Shown: positions 28,533 through 37,118 of the stretch, piece by piece
Position numbering within the stretch: position 1 is the stretch's first letter
Layout: each line of letters begins with the position of its first letter
NCBI RefSeq assembly: GCF_019455445.1
Contig: NZ_JAHWUS010000003.1
Location: forward strand, 496,001-560,000
Length of the DNA: 64,000 nt
Direction of reading: 5' to 3'
Origin: Pseudaquidulcibacter saccharophilus
GTDB lineage: Bacteria > Pseudomonadota > Alphaproteobacteria > Caulobacterales > Aquidulcibacteraceae
The notes under the pieces: model-generated
Seen by the model: the letters and a program-made list of their open reading frames with translations, nothing else
What the model was told of the DNA's origin: nothing
The model's database searches: none
Program-made: the position numbers and the translations under genes

Positions 28533-28600
28533 TTCGATATTCATTATAGAGGCTTGCAGGGTGGCATAATTTATGCTCAGACTTGATTTGCGGGGTAATT

Positions 28601-29578
28601 ATGCAGCTTAATATAGTTGAGGATGTCTTTAAATTTAAACAAGTTTTCCGAATCGCCCATGGTGCAAGAACTGAGGCGCGAGTTGTTAAGGTAACGCTTT
28701 CACAAGACGGATTTATAGGTCAGGGTGAATGCGTTCCTTATCCGCGCTATGGTGAAAGCCCACAAAGTGTTATGGCACAAATAGAGGCGGTAAGGGGCCA
28801 AATAGAGGCGGGTGTATCAATTGATGGTGCCCAAAGTTTGTTACCGCATGGTGCGGCGCGTAATGCGCTTGATTGTGCGCTTTGGGATTTAAAGGCAAAG
28901 CAGGAAGGGGCACGCGTTTGGGAGTTAGCAGGCCTTCCAACACCGCAACCTGTTCTTAGTGCGATTACAATCGTGATTGATGAACTAGATAAAATGGTTG
29001 CATCGGCGCTTTCATATAAAGATTTCCCATTGCTGAAAATCAAAATTGGTAGCGAAGGGGATATTGCATCGGTTGTTGAAATTGCCAAAGTACGAAATGA
29101 CGCCAGCCTTATTATCGATGCCAATGAGGCACTAGATATTAATGGTCTACACCGTCTTTTGAATGCATGTGATGGCTTGAATATTGCCCTTATTGAACAG
29201 CCATTAAAGGCGTCTGATGATGAAGAATTACGAAATATCAAAAGCCCATTTGTGATTTGCGCCGATGAGGCATTCCACACATCTGCCGATATTGAACGGC
29301 TTGCTTCCAAATACGATGCTGTAAACGTAAAAATTGATAAAACTGGTGGCTTTACCGAAGGCTTGAAATCAATAAAAATGGCCAAAGCCGCTGGATTAAA
29401 AACCATGATGGGGTGTATGGTTGGGACCAGTTTGGTTACTGCGCCTGCACAAATTTTGGCTAATATGACCGAATGGGTTGATTTGGACGGCCCGCTCTTA
29501 CTTGCCGAAGATCGTGAGTTTCCACTTGAAAACAATGGTGCTTTTTTATCTCCACCTGATAGAAAACTTTGGGGTTAA
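28601..29578 (+). CDS. Dipeptide epimerase (L-Ala-D/L-Glu epimerase type)
   Basis: Enolase-superfamily enzyme of 325 residues. The barrel shows LLKIKIG (KxK base), LIIDANEAL (first metal Asp), ALIEQPL (Glu), ICADEAFH (Asp) and AVNVKIDKTGG (the opposite-face Lys), the full catalytic set of the L-Ala-D/L-Glu epimerase group. In E. coli this enzyme recycles murein peptides. N-acetyl-D-Glu racemase (DgcA) is a close relative and cannot be excluded, but no dgcN is nearby. The ATG at 28601 follows GCGGGG. Only 2 bp separate it from the next gene. Confidence 0.86.
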   Translation: MQLNIVEDVFKFKQVFRIAHGARTEARVVKVTLSQDGFIGQGECVPYPRYGESPQSVMAQIEAVRGQIEAGVSIDGAQSLLPHGAARNALDCALWDLKAKQEGARVWELAGLPTPQPVLSAITIVIDELDKMVASALSYKDFPLLKIKIGSEGDIASVVEIAKVRNDASLIIDANEALDINGLHRLLNACDGLNIALIEQPLKASDDEELRNIKSPFVICADEAFHTSADIERLASKYDAVNVKIDKTGGFTEGLKSIKMAKAAGLKTMMGCMVGTSLVTAPAQILANMTEWVDLDGPLLLAEDREFPLENNGAFLSPPDRKLWG

Positions 29579-29580
29579 GC

Positions 29581-30657
29581 ATGGATATTGGAACGTTGTT
29601 TCTTGGCGATTATTTTGCAATGAGGCAGCATTTCATAAAGCTTGCAAACGACAATGGGTTTTTAATCGAAAGTTTTGAAAACCCGCACAAAGGACCCAAT
29701 TATAAACCCGTATTCATGGATTTTGCATCGGCGGGAAGTGAAGATGCAAAAAGCCTATTGGTAATTATTTCAGGCACGCACGGGCCAGAGGGTTATTGTG
29801 GTTCGGCAATACAAAGTGGCTTGTTAAAATCGAGTAAGGCAAAACAGTGGGCGAATAAACATAAAATATTGTTTGTTCATGCACATAACCCGTTTGGCTT
29901 TGCATGGGATGTTAGGTTCAACGAAGATAATGTGGATTTAAACCGTAATTATCTAGATGACTTTACAAATTTACCGGAAAATTTGCTTTATGACGAGATT
30001 AAAGATTGGGCCGTGCCACAAGATTTGTCCGAAGATGGGTTAAATTATTCGATTAAAAACCTTATGAATTATGCCCGTTCAAATGGCTTTCAGAAATTAC
30101 AAAGTGCGCTTACTGCTGGGCAATATAGCCATCCATCAGGTGTTTATTATGGTGGCAATTCGCCAACATGGTCACATTTGATACTTAAAAACCACATTGG
30201 TAAATACGCTGAATGTATTGATAATATTGTCTTTATTGATATCCACACCGGTCTCGGTGATTATGGAAAGTGTGAATTAATTTCATCATTGCCAAATGGC
30301 ACCATTGGCTTTGAAAAACTACATAAAATATGGGGTGATGAGGTTAAGTCCAGTGCAACAGGGGACAGTGTTTCGGCAAAATTAAATGGTTGTCTCGATA
30401 TAGCTATGATGAAGCATTTGGGCGAAAATAGGACATCATTCATAGCAGCAGAATTTGGTACTATTGACCCTATATCGGTTTTTCGTGCAACCCAAGCGGC
30501 AACATGGCTTTTGAACAATGATGGTTTAAATACCGAACTTGGTGAAATGGTGCGCGCACAAAATCGTGCTGCGTTTTATCCCAATGATTTGGAATGGTAT
30601 AATTCTGTTTGGCATAAAGCCGAGGAAATTATTTCAAAAGCTGTGGATAATTTATAA
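29581..30657 (+). CDS. DUF2817 / M14-like zinc carboxypeptidase family protein
   Basis: A 358-residue cytosolic protein of the DUF2817 branch of the M14 fold. Zinc and catalytic sites are visible: IISGTHGPEGYCGSA (His-x2-Glu), NVDLNRNY (substrate-binding Arg/Asn), IDIHTGLGDYG (third zinc His), and AAEFGT with the general-base-type Glu. The protein lacks a signal peptide. It starts 2 bp after the epimerase stop, so the two are surely one transcript, suggesting a cytosolic peptide-trimming step before or after epimerisation. The substrate is inference. Confidence 0.82.
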   Translation: MDIGTLFLGDYFAMRQHFIKLANDNGFLIESFENPHKGPNYKPVFMDFASAGSEDAKSLLVIISGTHGPEGYCGSAIQSGLLKSSKAKQWANKHKILFVHAHNPFGFAWDVRFNEDNVDLNRNYLDDFTNLPENLLYDEIKDWAVPQDLSEDGLNYSIKNLMNYARSNGFQKLQSALTAGQYSHPSGVYYGGNSPTWSHLILKNHIGKYAECIDNIVFIDIHTGLGDYGKCELISSLPNGTIGFEKLHKIWGDEVKSSATGDSVSAKLNGCLDIAMMKHLGENRTSFIAAEFGTIDPISVFRATQAATWLLNNDGLNTELGEMVRAQNRAAFYPNDLEWYNSVWHKAEEIISKAVDNL

Positions 30658-30777
30658 ATTTATCATAAAAATTTTGCGAAATGCACGAAATTAATTTGCC
30701 CACGCTTTTGGGCTGTTATAATGTTACATATTGAGTCCGATTAGGAGGCTGATTGGATTTTTATTGAAAGGTAAAAA

Positions 30778-32853
30778 ATGAAACAAGTTTCTGCGTCATT
30801 AGCGATTATTGCTTTTGCACTTTTGAGTGCAACCTATGCCAAAGCTGACGAAGGTATGTGGACATTTGATAATTTCCCATCCGATAAAGTTGAAAAGGAA
30901 TATGGATTTAAGCCTACAAAAGAATGGCTAAATAATATTCAAAATTCTGCTGTCCGTTTATCTTCTGGTTGTTCTGCAAGCTTCGTTTCTGAAAATGGCC
31001 TAATTCTTACAAATTGGCATTGCAGTGCTGAATGTACCGCTAACCTTACTACAAAGGAAAATGACTATTCAAAAGATGGTTTTTTTGCCTACAAGCGCGA
31101 AGATGAAAAACAATGCCCAGGTATGGAAGCACAAGTTCTTGAGCAGATTATTGACGTAACCCCAACAATTAAATCTGCTATTGCGGGATTGCCACAAGAT
31201 AAAATCTCAAGCGCGCGCAATGCGGCGATTTCCAAAGCCGAGGAGGATGCTTGTAAAGGTCTGGATACGAATAAATACCATTGTGACCTTGTAACTCTTT
31301 ACCGCGGTGGTGAATATAAAATATATAAATACCGAAACTATAATGACGTAAGACTAGTATTCGAACCAGAATATGCGGTTGGTTTCTTTGGTGGCGATCC
31401 AGATAATTTTAACTTCCCGCGCTATAACCTCGATTCATCATTCTTGCGCGCATATGAAAATGGCAAACCAGTTAAGTCTAAAAACTTCTTAAAATGGACC
31501 ACTGATGTGCCAAAAGAAGGGGAGTTGGTTTTTGTTGCCGGCAACCCTGGTTCAACTCAGCGCCTTAAAACCGTGAAGCAACTTGAATTTAACCGTGATC
31601 AAGTTTTACCTGTGCAACAATTGGTTCGTTCTGAATTGCGTGGTCGTTTAACAGAATATGTAAATCAATCTGATGATAATCGCCGCGAAGCAGGAGATTT
31701 ATTATTTGGCATTGAAAACTCATTCAAAGCACGTTTTGGCCAAATGCGGGCATTATCTGACCCTGAATTCTTTGCAATTAAAGTCAATGAGGAAAAAGAC
31801 TTACGGGCAAAGGTTGATGCGGACCCTGCTTTGAAAGCAAAAATTGGTAACCCGTGGGCGGATATTGAGAAAGCAACCGCAAAACAACAAGATCTATATC
31901 AAACTTTTGATTTCTTAGAGGCTCGTCCAGGTTCAATCTCAAGCCTTTATAGTGCGGCACGTATGATTGTTCGCGCCGCGGATGAGGCACAAAAGCCTGC
32001 TGCCGAGCGTTTACCTGGCTATTCTGCGGCTGGTTTAAAAGCTATTGAACATAATTTAATGGCAAAAACTCCTGTTTATAAAGACCAAGAAATTATGGGC
32101 CTTGAAACATGGCTTTCAAAAACACGTGAATATTTAACGGTTGATGATGCGAATGTAAAAACACTTTTGGGCAAAGAAAGCCCAGAGGCATTGGCAAGAC
32201 GCTTGATTAATAACACCAAACTTGAAGATTTGGATTATCGCAAAAAACTATTGGATGGTGGCAAGGCGGCGGTTTATGCCTCCGATGATCCATTAATCCA
32301 ATTTGTGATTAAGACAGACCCACAAGCACGTGCAATCCGTGAAAAATATATGGCCGAAGTAGATGGCCCAATGAGTGCGGCGGCAGAAAAAATTGCGCAG
32401 GCACGTTTTGCTGTTTACGGAAATCAACTTTATCCAGACGCAACTTTTACCCTTCGTCTTTCTTATGGCAAAATCCAGGGTTGGACATATAATGGTGTAA
32501 CCGTTCCGCCTTATACAAAAATGGGCGGTGCATATGAACGCGCGACTGGTTCATTCCCATTTGAAATGGCGCCAAAATGGCTCGCTAAAGAAGATAAAAT
32601 CAATAAAGACGTTGTTTTCGATATGTCTTCGAACAATGATATTATTGGTGGTAACTCTGGCTCACCAATGATTGATAAACAAGGCCGCGTAGTTGGCGCT
32701 GTGTTTGACGGTAATATCCATTCATTAGGTGGTGATTTTGCCTTCGACCCACGATTGAATCGTGCGGTAACTGTTTCAACTGCGGCAATTACCGAAGCGT
32801 TAAAAAATATCTATGGCCTTGATTATCTTGTCAAAGAATTAGGCGCGAAATAA
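30778..32853 (+). CDS. Exported S46-family dipeptidyl peptidase (DPP7/DPP11 type)
   Basis: Periplasmic exopeptidase removing dipeptides from peptide N-termini. The 691-residue protein has a signal peptide (cleavage near AKA, residue 22-23), a chymotrypsin-like first part with the catalytic His81 in LTNWHCSAECT, the VGFFGGDPDNFNFPRY signature with the S46 Asp region, an inserted helical domain, and the nucleophile Ser627 in IIGGNSGSPMID. Whether it prefers hydrophobic (DPP7) or acidic (DPP11) P1 residues cannot be settled by eye. Single gene with its own terminator, downstream of the epimerase pair. Confidence 0.93.
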   Translation: MKQVSASLAIIAFALLSATYAKADEGMWTFDNFPSDKVEKEYGFKPTKEWLNNIQNSAVRLSSGCSASFVSENGLILTNWHCSAECTANLTTKENDYSKDGFFAYKREDEKQCPGMEAQVLEQIIDVTPTIKSAIAGLPQDKISSARNAAISKAEEDACKGLDTNKYHCDLVTLYRGGEYKIYKYRNYNDVRLVFEPEYAVGFFGGDPDNFNFPRYNLDSSFLRAYENGKPVKSKNFLKWTTDVPKEGELVFVAGNPGSTQRLKTVKQLEFNRDQVLPVQQLVRSELRGRLTEYVNQSDDNRREAGDLLFGIENSFKARFGQMRALSDPEFFAIKVNEEKDLRAKVDADPALKAKIGNPWADIEKATAKQQDLYQTFDFLEARPGSISSLYSAARMIVRAADEAQKPAAERLPGYSAAGLKAIEHNLMAKTPVYKDQEIMGLETWLSKTREYLTVDDANVKTLLGKESPEALARRLINNTKLEDLDYRKKLLDGGKAAVYASDDPLIQFVIKTDPQARAIREKYMAEVDGPMSAAAEKIAQARFAVYGNQLYPDATFTLRLSYGKIQGWTYNGVTVPPYTKMGGAYERATGSFPFEMAPKWLAKEDKINKDVVFDMSSNNDIIGGNSGSPMIDKQGRVVGAVFDGNIHSLGGDFAFDPRLNRAVTVSTAAITEALKNIYGLDYLVKELGAK

Positions 32854-32870
32854 AACGCACAAAATTGATA

Positions 32871-32898
32871 AAAGCCCCCGAAAACGGGGGCTTTTTTT
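32871..32898. terminator. Intrinsic terminator after the S46 peptidase gene
   Basis: AAAGCCCCCG (32871-32880) pairs with CGGGGGCTTT (32885-32894), tetraloop AAAA, followed by TTTT. It also fits the end of the convergent acyltransferase gene at 32897. Confidence 0.93.
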
Positions 32899-33955
32899 AT
32901 AGGCCAATTTTAATTTTTCCCGATGGGGTTTCAATATATTTATAGATTAAATAGGCAATTGAAATAGTGCAGAATAGCCATACCATGCCGATATATAAGT
33001 CACCTTTTATGTTATACATCCAAAACCATGTCTTGGTTATAGTAAGCATAAATCCATGCGTCATAAACATTGAATAAGAAATTTTTCCGAAGAAATCGCC
33101 AATCGGATTATTTAATATCACGCTCTTAAATTTAATAAGGCCGGCAATCATAATCGGAAATCCGATATATGCTAGAATATATTCAAAGTACAAATTGTTG
33201 CGACGTATATTAAAATAGAATGCGGTTACAATTAATAATACAATCGCCAGTGTCTTAAGAAGATTGTCGTATTTTTCAGGAAGTTTTGCCATATATCTTG
33301 CGGCGATAATGCCTGCAAATAAACTTAATAATGCGCGCCCGCCACCAAAGAAAAAGGTTTTGTTATTCCATCCAATATTAAGGCTTGGGTGATGATAATT
33401 AATCCATGGATTAAAAATAATCGCGATGAAAAAGCCGAAGAACAAAATTGTATAAATTGTGAATGTTGATTTGGCGCCAAACTTTGCCCACGCAAGAAAG
33501 ACCATGCCAATTATAAATTCCCAAAAAATGGTCCAAACCTGAAACGCAAAAGGGTAAATGGTTCCATTTTTAATCAATTCTTCGGCGCCCATATGCGGTA
33601 AAACAAGAATATTTAGAAAAAATGCCTGAACCCAAGTGACTATTTGCCGATCAAAAGAATCAAAAATGTATATTCGGTATAGGCCAATTATTGCACCAAT
33701 AATTGTAACGGCAAAGAATACCGGATAAATCCGCCAAAAACGCTTGATGAAAAATGATTTGTATCTTGTCTTTGAAATCTGAACGGCGTCGAAACGCGCC
33801 ATCATTAGAAATCCACTGACAATAAAGAAAATTTCAACTGCAAGATAACCATGCGGCAGCAATTGGTGCCGCCCAAACATTGCGAAACCATGATATATGG
33901 TGATTATAATTGCGCATAAACCTTTTAAGGTGTCGAGAGATCGATACCGCCCCAT
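32897..33955 (-). CDS. Acyltransferase-3 family membrane protein (OafA/YrhL-like)
   Basis: A 352-residue polytopic inner-membrane protein of about ten TM helices. The family motifs are present: RSLDTLKGLCAIIITIYHGF with the conserved His, FFIVSGFLMMARF, and FFIKRFWRIYPVFFAV (R-x10-R type). Such proteins transfer acetyl or other short acyl groups to extracytoplasmic sugars (O-antigen, peptidoglycan, exopolysaccharide); no partner glycan genes lie nearby, so the acceptor is unknown. The C-terminal SGNH domain of OafA is absent. Confidence 0.9.
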   Translation of the reverse strand: MGRYRSLDTLKGLCAIIITIYHGFAMFGRHQLLPHGYLAVEIFFIVSGFLMMARFDAVQISKTRYKSFFIKRFWRIYPVFFAVTIIGAIIGLYRIYIFDSFDRQIVTWVQAFFLNILVLPHMGAEELIKNGTIYPFAFQVWTIFWEFIIGMVFLAWAKFGAKSTFTIYTILFFGFFIAIIFNPWINYHHPSLNIGWNNKTFFFGGGRALLSLFAGIIAARYMAKLPEKYDNLLKTLAIVLLIVTAFYFNIRRNNLYFEYILAYIGFPIMIAGLIKFKSVILNNPIGDFFGKISYSMFMTHGFMLTITKTWFWMYNIKGDLYIGMVWLFCTISIAYLIYKYIETPSGKIKIGL

Positions 33956-34329
33956 ATTTATCCATCAAAATTATTATATCAGATTTCAATATATATTTTT
34001 AAATTCTTGAAACGACTTTAACCAGAGAGTTATAAAAATGTGAAGGGGAACATGTGACAATTTCTTTTTAAAAAGAGGCTTAAAAAGAATCTAAAGCGAT
34101 ATTTTTGATAATTAAAGGCACTGAAAGTTTCGAATTTGTTATAAATGGCAAGATTTTGCTAAATAAAAAGTCATTATACGCAAAATTAGTTCATTATTTT
34201 GGCAAAACAAAGTTAATGTTGTTTATGCTGTCGAAAAAATTGACGTTAGCGGTGCATAATGGTCAATATTGGTTCAAGTGATTTATTATCACAAAGCTAT
34301 GGTGGCAATGAATTTTGTAGTTTGAAGGA
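33956..34329. other. AT-rich gene-less stretch
   Basis: Upstream of the acyltransferase start and of the RNA candidate. No coding frame with a ribosome binding site and no tRNA fold was seen. It probably holds promoters for the minus-strand acyltransferase and the plus-strand RNA candidate. Confidence 0.5.
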
Positions 34330-34490
34330 TTTTGTTAATCGGCATTTATGCTTCTCCTCCTCCCGCGTGATGCTGAATAATTAATTGATTTCAAAGCTAT
34401 TTATTGCTGCCAAATTTTGAACCCTCAAATAACCGTGAAAACGGGCTCTGATTAAAAATCGGTTTTTTGCATTCTCCGATTTTTTTAATT
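34330..34490 (+). ncRNA. Candidate small RNA with anti-Shine-Dalgarno loop
   Basis: On the plus strand CGGCAT (34340-34345) can pair with ATGCTG (34370-34375), exposing a 24-nt loop containing CTCCTCCTCCC (34354-34364). Downstream a GAAA-capped hairpin CCGT/ACGG (34433-34444) precedes a terminator-like hairpin (34454-34484) with a T-run. A loop with CUCCUCC ahead of a terminator is the plan of several alphaproteobacterial trans-acting sRNAs that block ribosome binding sites. The 5' end is not defined; no convincing promoter was picked. A 41-codon frame (34259-34384) overlaps but has no SD. Confidence 0.5.
34454..34490 (+). terminator. Intrinsic terminator of the small RNA candidate
   Basis: AAAAATCGG (34454-34462) pairs with CCGATTTTT (34476-34484), 13-nt loop, followed by further T. 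No plus-strand protein gene precedes it, so it implies a non-coding transcript. Confidence 0.65.
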
Positions 34491-34500
34491 TAGACATTGT

Positions 34501-34534
34501 AACCCTGAACTAGAAATGGTTCAGGGTTATTTTG
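34501..34534. terminator. Hairpin over the mtnP stop codon
   Basis: AACCCTGAAC (34501-34510) pairs perfectly with GTTCAGGGTT (34519-34528), 8-nt loop. Followed by ATTTTGT on the plus strand; on the minus strand, where mtnP ends at 34527, the tail is less T-rich. It may be a back-up terminator for the RNA candidate or the mtnP terminator. Confidence 0.6.
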
Positions 34535-35399
34535 TATTTGCGCCAACGCGTCTTAAAATTACCTCTAGCTTTTGCTCCATTAGAGGGTCTCTCGCGGATG
34601 GCGCTGTAATAATTGCGTTATCAAGCGCAAAATCATGCGGTGACGGGGTTCTTTGTGTGCCACTTACTGCTTCACATAGATTTTTTATAAGTTGCTTTGC
34701 CGCGGCACTATTGTGATGAAGTACTTTTATAACGCTAGTAACATCAACATTATCATGGTCTTCATTCCAGCAATCATAATCTGTTACCATTGCAACAGTA
34801 ACGTATGGGATTTCTGCTTCACGCGCTAATTTTGCTTCTGGCATATTGGTCATGCCGATAACGTCGCATCCCCAATTGCGGTAAAGTTCTGATTCTGCAC
34901 GGGTGGAAAATTGCGGCCCTTCCATAGCGAGGTATGTACCGCCTTTGTGAACTGTTACCCCGGTCTTTATGGCTGCATCATAAGCCATTTCAACTAGCCT
35001 ATCGCAAACTGGATGCGCCATTGAAACATGGGCAACCAAGCCCGTATCAAAGAATGATTTTGGCCTTGCAATTGTTCTATCTATAAATTGGTCAACAATT
35101 ACGAAATGCTCTGGTGCATAGCGATGTTTTAATGAGCCAACGGCAGAAAGTGAAACTATATCGGTAACACCAACCCTTTTTAATGCTTCAATATTGGCAC
35201 GATAATTAATTGAACTTGGGGTGTATTTATGACCGCGGCCATGCCTTGGTAAAAAAACGACTTCTTGACCATTCAAATCGGCAATAAAGAGGTCGTCAGA
35301 TGGTGACCCAAAATTAGTTTCAATGCCAACCCATTCGCCTTTAAGCCCATCGATTTCATAAAGGCCAGAGCCACCAATAATTCCTAATTTCCAGGTCAT
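34527..35399 (-). CDS. mtnP: S-methyl-5'-thioadenosine phosphorylase
   Basis: Phosphorolyses methylthioadenosine to adenine and methylthioribose-1-phosphate, the first step of methionine salvage. The 290-residue protein has the phosphate loop GIIGGSGLYEI, FLPRHGRGHKYTPSSINYRAN, AMEGPQFSTRAESELYR, IGMTNMPEAKLAREAEI and the purine-site VTDYDCW of MTAPs (Asp-x-Asp for 6-aminopurines). The ATG at 35399 gives the usual MTWKLGIIGG start; a GTG at 35411 is an alternative and neither has a strong SD. Stands alone. Confidence 0.95.
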   Translation of the reverse strand: MTWKLGIIGGSGLYEIDGLKGEWVGIETNFGSPSDDLFIADLNGQEVVFLPRHGRGHKYTPSSINYRANIEALKRVGVTDIVSLSAVGSLKHRYAPEHFVIVDQFIDRTIARPKSFFDTGLVAHVSMAHPVCDRLVEMAYDAAIKTGVTVHKGGTYLAMEGPQFSTRAESELYRNWGCDVIGMTNMPEAKLAREAEIPYVTVAMVTDYDCWNEDHDNVDVTSVIKVLHHNSAAAKQLIKNLCEAVSGTQRTPSPHDFALDNAIITAPSARDPLMEQKLEVILRRVGANTK

Positions 35400-35538
35400 T
35401 TTTTTACACAACTTAAGCTAATTTTAATAAAATTACTTCAAAGTAAGTGGGTATATTTTTACCATGAAGCTAAAATGATGATTAATACCAATAAGCTAAT
35501 ACTTTGAAAAAAAGATATTGCCAATAAGGAGAGTGAAT

Positions 35539-36960
35539 ATGCATATGCCAAATAGTTTGAATACAGAAGAAATGACTAATGCATATGATACTAAATTGGC
35601 ACAAGCAATTCATGATATTTCACAAATCAGCGGTCCTTTGGGGCTTGAATTAGTTTCTGTAAGCGGTGCAGTTGAAGAAGTTGTACGTTCGCACAACCAT
35701 CAAACGGCAACATTGGTGAGTATTTCTTCTTCGACACAAGATGTATCCAAGCAAAATCTCATGATGAGTGAGAAGCTTAAAGATGCAGAACAGATTATTA
35801 GACACTCTGCTGTGGATACAGATAAACGTATTACGCATGCAACCGAAGCCATGAATACATGGGCGAATAGTGCGCAGCAATCTGCTGACAGGGTTAATGA
35901 GCTTGCGCGACTTCTTGATGATGTAAACCAAATTGCAAAATCAATCGAAGCCATTGCATCAAACATTAATCTACTTGCTTTGAATGCAAATATAGAAGCA
36001 GCAAGGGCAGGCGAGGCGGGGCGCGGCTTTGCGGTTGTTGCCGCAGAGGTTAAGATGCTTTCTAACCGTACACGTGAATCATCTGTGCACATTCAATCAA
36101 CTGTTGGTTTGTTAACCTCAGAAATTTCTGGATTAAAGGCATCAAGTCAAGAAGATTTAATCTTGGCAAAGACAATGTCAGGCGAAATGGGGGATGCCGG
36201 TGAATCTTTGGAAGGTTTGCGGCAATCGTTCAACAATATTCAAAATATTGTATCAGAAATATCTGACACTGCGGCATATAATGCAGCTTCTACCGAAGGC
36301 GTAGTAAGTGAATTAAACAAACTTACAAGTGATGTTAAGGTCGTTGATAATCTTATGATTGACGCCGGAAAACGTTTAGAAGGCGTTTCAGACATTAGCG
36401 AAAAAATCATGCAAATTGTATCATCAGTTGGTGGCGCAAGTGTTGATAGTGAGTTTATTTCTTTTGCATCCGAGGCCGCAACCAAGCTCGCGGTAATTCT
36501 TGAAAATGCTGTAGCGAATGGCGAAATTTCTGCCACTGATGTCTTTGACACCAATTATATTGAAATTAAAGGCTCGGATCCACTTCAATATACAACCAAG
36601 TTTCTTCCATTGACTGATAAGTATTTTACCGAAATACAAGAAGAAATGCTTGAGCGTAACCAAAATATCGTATTCTGTGCGGCAATTGACAAGAATGGAT
36701 ATTTGCCAACCCATAATAAGAAGTTTTCGTTGCCACAAAAAGCTGGTGATCCTGCTTGGAATGCGGCAAATTGCAGAAATCGCAGAATTTTTAATGATAA
36801 AGTTGGTCTAAAATCTGGTCAAAATCAAGGTGAACCGCTTGTTCAAGCATATCGCCGCGACATGGGTAATGGCAATTATGTCATGATGAAAGATGTTTCG
36901 GCACCGATTTTTGTCGATGGTCGCCACTGGGGTGGTTTGCGCATAGGTATCAAGGCCTGA
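35539..36960 (+). CDS. Cytoplasmic methyl-accepting chemotaxis-type protein with C-terminal sensor domain
   Basis: A 473-residue soluble chemoreceptor. No TM helix or signal peptide is visible. Residues about 60-290 form the signalling coiled coil with the hairpin tip INLLALNANIEAARAGEAGRGFAVVAAEVK, which binds CheA/CheW. The C-terminal 130 residues (from DVFDTNYIEIKGSDPLQ through FCAAIDKNGYLPTHN, ANCRNRRIFND, YRRDMGNGNYVMMKDVSAPIF to GRHWGGLRIG) form a Cache/PAS-like sensory domain placed after, not before, the signalling region. The ATG at 35539 follows AAGGAG. The tip has LNANIEAA where LNAAIEAA is usual. No che genes are nearby. Confidence 0.88.
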   Translation: MHMPNSLNTEEMTNAYDTKLAQAIHDISQISGPLGLELVSVSGAVEEVVRSHNHQTATLVSISSSTQDVSKQNLMMSEKLKDAEQIIRHSAVDTDKRITHATEAMNTWANSAQQSADRVNELARLLDDVNQIAKSIEAIASNINLLALNANIEAARAGEAGRGFAVVAAEVKMLSNRTRESSVHIQSTVGLLTSEISGLKASSQEDLILAKTMSGEMGDAGESLEGLRQSFNNIQNIVSEISDTAAYNAASTEGVVSELNKLTSDVKVVDNLMIDAGKRLEGVSDISEKIMQIVSSVGGASVDSEFISFASEAATKLAVILENAVANGEISATDVFDTNYIEIKGSDPLQYTTKFLPLTDKYFTEIQEEMLERNQNIVFCAAIDKNGYLPTHNKKFSLPQKAGDPAWNAANCRNRRIFNDKVGLKSGQNQGEPLVQAYRRDMGNGNYVMMKDVSAPIFVDGRHWGGLRIGIKA

Positions 36961-37118
36961 ACTGTGCTTTAAAAAGCAAAATTTGATACTATATACAACA
37001 GGTGCGCAATAAATTGTGCATAGCACAAAATTAAATTAAATTAGATTTGCTTAAGTTGTATATTTATGCAATTAAGCGCTTGTAATTAATATATCGACCA
37101 ACATTTCAGGAGGTTTGG

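Noticed and set aside
28747-29535. A 262-codon minus-strand open frame opposite the epimerase gene
   Set aside because: Shadow of the real gene: Ser-rich composition, no motif, no SD, while the plus strand has the full enolase-superfamily catalytic set.
34259-34384. A 41-codon frame (MVNIGSSDLLSQSYGGNEF...) overlapping the small RNA candidate
   Set aside because: No ribosome binding site, no recognisable homology, and the C-rich stretch is better explained as an RNA loop; a dual-function RNA is not excluded.
35433-35446. TTACTT-CA-AAGTAA inverted repeat upstream of the MCP gene
   Set aside because: Short and AT-rich; expected by chance in a sequence of this composition.
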